64,000 bases of DNA, taken from the NCBI GenBank assembly GCA_965153455.1, contig OZ234496.1, positions 6,705,207 through 6,769,206 of the forward strand, written 5' to 3'. A program made the translations under genes and the position numbers. This DNA comes from Sphagnum compactum (lineage: Eukaryota; Bryophyta; Sphagnopsida; Sphagnales). This document shows, in pieces, positions 61,601-64,000 of the stretch. Under the pieces are notes generated by a model. That model made no database searches. It was not told the origin of the DNA and saw nothing but the letters and a program-made list of their open reading frames with translations. Position 1 is the first letter of the stretch. Every line of letters starts with the position of its first letter.

Positions 61601-63520
61601 TGATTTTTCCTTCCAAAACCTGGTTTTTGGGAATTTATTTGAATTTTCAGTGGCAGAAATCATTTAAAAATCAATATCTTCCACATTCTGAATCCAAATC
61701 TTACCAAATAAATTCCATGAAATAGGAGCTCATCAAGCTCTTTCCAACAACACCAAAAGCACATTCCAATTCCTCCTAAATTTTCAGCTACGATTCAATT
61801 GAATTTTCAGTGAAAAAATCATTTAATATTCAAGAACTTTTGCACCGCAAGTCCAAACGCCATGGAACCAAGCCCATGCTCCTCGTGAAGAGCTTTTTAA
61901 AGACACCAAGAACATGATTATTTGGAGTATATATGCGATGGATAGACCCCAATGGCCATTATTCTTTTTAAAATTTGAATAGAGAAAAAATTCAAGCATC
62001 CAAATTCAGTGGATCTCATAACTACAAACAAAACAAAACAAACTACCTTCCTTAATAGATAGATGTTGTTCACATCACTCACAACAAATGTTTGTTGAAC
62101 TTATTTGTAGTTCCCAGGTTCCCAATCCAAATTTCATGACATCCCATCAGCCATCAGCTGCTTCCCATTTTTGGACCCTATCCCTGCCTTCTGAAGCAAG
62201 TCCAAACCAGTGTTTTTTTTATTAGGCAATGTTCTTTCTAAATTTTGACCTGAAAAATATGATTTCGAATTTTTCATTAAAAAAAGGCTGAAATTCACCA
62301 GATTTTGAGGGCGGGAAAAAAAATCCAAATCACCAGATTTATAACTATAAGGTCCAGCAGTTGGCCTAAAAATTTTTTTAAAAATTTTTTAAAACAAACT
62401 TTCATGTCTGGTATGTAGCCAAATTTGGTTAAATTATTTTCTGGATAATTGTCACTTTGGTTACATCACAAAATTCTTTTAAAATTCACTGGTCCAAACT
62501 TTGACCCATCAAAAGAAGAATTTTAAACTAAATTTTTTACTAATGAAAATCCACAACAAATGTTCATCACAACTTAAGATATTTTTCACTAGACAAGATT
62601 TGATTTGATAGATTGACTTCAGTTTTGAGATGGGATTTTGTTGAGGCTGTACAATTCTTTTGGGGGTAGTAATGAGCTCTGCATTCTGTCTTTCAATTTG
62701 CAAGCTTTTGGAAAAATGGCCATCAATGGAATCTGTTCTGGGTGTGATTGAGTTTTTCTTTCCCCTTCCATTGTTCTCTGCAGTTATCCTGCAGCTTTTT
62801 GGTGTGATGCAACCCTGCTGCTTTTTGGTGACTTGCAAGAGCAGGCGCTCTCAATTTGGCAAACCCAGTCCAAAACCTTGCTTTTATGGCGATTTAATGA
62901 AGAACATTTCCAAAAAGCCTTTGTAGGGGTCAGAACCCCGAAAACAATTTCACATTCAGAAGAAATTTCACACTAAAAAAAGAGCTGATTCCAGTATTTC
63001 CCCCAGTTCTCAAATTTTTTGGAAAAAATCAAATTTCCACCTTTAGAACCTCTGGTTCTTTCATGAATACTGGTATTTTTTAGAGGTTTAAAAATTAACG
63101 AGAACCAGCAGCAGTTCTTTGATTTTGATGATCTTTGCATGTACATGCTCTCCAAGATTGGAAATTGTATAAGTAATATATAGGTATGGAGTTTGACAAC
63201 TAATTAAAATTAATCAAGTATTTATGAATTTCAATTTACTTGTCAACTATTCCAAAAAGTTCAGCTTCCTTGCATAAAGACAAATATGTTCAATTTTTAG
63301 TTTTCAAGATGTTGTGGACCATTTTTAGTTCGATGGTCTTCCACCCAGAGGCTGCTTATGCAAATCCAGATCACAATAACTTGAACCCCTGCCTGGGTTT
63401 AACACTCCAAAGCAGGAAACCTCTCAACACTGGTCTGCGCTTGTGAGTCTTACTTTTGAATTCACACGGAGATTGACGTGCCAAAATTGTGTTGAGAGTG
63501 AAAACTTGGAAGAACCCTCA
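58645..63520. other. Intergenic, no gene recognised
   Basis: The longest frame, 61,334-61,663 minus (109 codons; GKVLGSFENSLYQTPTCHNP), has protein-like composition but no motif that I can name. It may be a transposon or gene remnant. 62,400-62,450 is a fragment of the repeat also seen at 23,515. The rest is AT-rich. Confidence 0.45.
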
Positions 63521-63523
63521 GGG

Positions 63524-63705
63524 ATGAGAGCTCACTGGATAGCCCGTTCTGGGACCCTAGAACCTGAAAAGAGTCCTGGGTTCAACCCAGTGGTGTGCAG
63601 GTGAAACTCTTGCCAGCCCTCTGCTAATGAGCTTGACTTGGGGTTTGCCAACGGCTTGTCAGGTCCAATCTGCTGTTATGCTTTTGAAAAAATAAAAATT
63701 GGAAG
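63524..63705 (+). mobile_element. SINE-like sequence with tRNA-type promoter boxes
   Basis: GAGCTCACTGG fits a tRNA A box and GGGTTCAACCC, about 50 bp on, fits a B box. The head ends in sequence that pairs partly with itself (CTGGGTTCAACCCAG). About 100 bp of unrelated body and an A-rich stretch (GAAAAAATAAAAATTGG) follow. This is the layout of a plant SINE. No flanking duplication was identified. Confidence 0.45.
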
Positions 63706-63799
63706 CAGAGCTGATCATGTGAGAATCATTCAACAAGGCTCAATCTCTTACTCAGCTCATGCCAAATGAGTTGACTTTTTTTCCTAGCTATTAGAGTTT

Positions 63800-64000
63800 T
63801 CCCTAAAGTCACCCTGTCTTTGGGCCAGTGTTGGGCGGTTCTCGAATCAGTTTTCAGTCCAGTTTTCAGACTGAGAATAGATGGGAATTTACTTTATTGA
63901 TAACTGGTTAGAAAACCAATCCTCCAGTTCTCACCCATGTGAGGACTAGTGATGAGAACCAGACTGAATTTCTTTTTAAAAAAAGAAAATTGGTTGGGTT
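63800..64000. other. Low-complexity end of the window
   Basis: Repeated CCAGTTTTCAG, GGTTCTC and GAGAACC words. Similar GGTTCCAGT-rich text occurs at 42,800-42,990. No gene. Confidence 0.35.

Noticed and set aside
61334-61663. 109-codon minus-strand frame as a gene
   Set aside because: Composition is protein-like, but I see no motif, upstream exon or known family, so it is mentioned only under the intergenic entry.

Overview
This window is nuclear DNA of a land plant. It is AT-rich with long gene-free stretches, GT-AG introns, a plant-type glyoxal oxidase gene, a plant kinase remnant, plant-type DNA transposons and many microsatellites. Nothing bacterial, organellar or viral was recognised. 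I cannot name the species. One intact gene in 64 kb points to a large, transposon-filled genome.

Layout. (1) 1-1,146: unassigned. (2) 1,150-4,245: CACTA-type element A, non-autonomous, mostly a 25-bp minisatellite. (3) 4,249-14,200: almost empty; two possible old exons near 10.2-10.8 kb. (4) 14,235-15,745, minus: a receptor-like/MLKL-like kinase pseudogene with stops and frameshifts. (5) 16.6-19.9 kb: A-rich spacer with a duplicated ~400-bp unit and short tandem repeats. (6) 20,205-22,036, minus: the only gene that looks intact, a two-exon, 549-residue glyoxal oxidase-like (GLOX) secreted copper-radical oxidase, in a small GC-rich island. (7) 24.5-27.7 kb: a decayed C2H2-type zinc-finger gene whose probable first intron is a tandem array of hairpins. 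(8) 28-41 kb: a large Mutator-like (MULE) territory. A broken transposase with a SWIM zinc finger (31,591-34,190, minus) sits among dozens of copies, in both orientations, of a motif like TGTGGGTATTGCA; CACTA element B (34,933-37,610) is nested in it. (9) 38.4-42.8 kb: simple and foldback repeats and a homopurine tract. (10) 43,487-47,626: CACTA element D, a gene-capturing (Pack-CACTA) element carrying pieces of a casein kinase 1 gene, a mitochondrial carrier (SLC25) gene and a third unidentified gene. (11) 47.6-64 kb: repeats, a fourth CACTA element (C, 53,574-55,216), an 82-bp tandem array and a SINE-like sequence.

The best signals are the four CACTA elements. A, B and D have CACTA-starting inverted ends and exact 3-bp target duplications; C has one decayed end. 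A and C share an internal module: a tRNA-like sequence, CCTA palindromes and CACGTG boxes. B shares the CCTA/CACGTG part. The coding remnants decay largely by changes that fit C-to-T or G-to-A transitions, as expected in cytosine-methylated plant DNA. No pathway joins the genes here; the window is mainly a record of transposon activity around one working oxidase gene.
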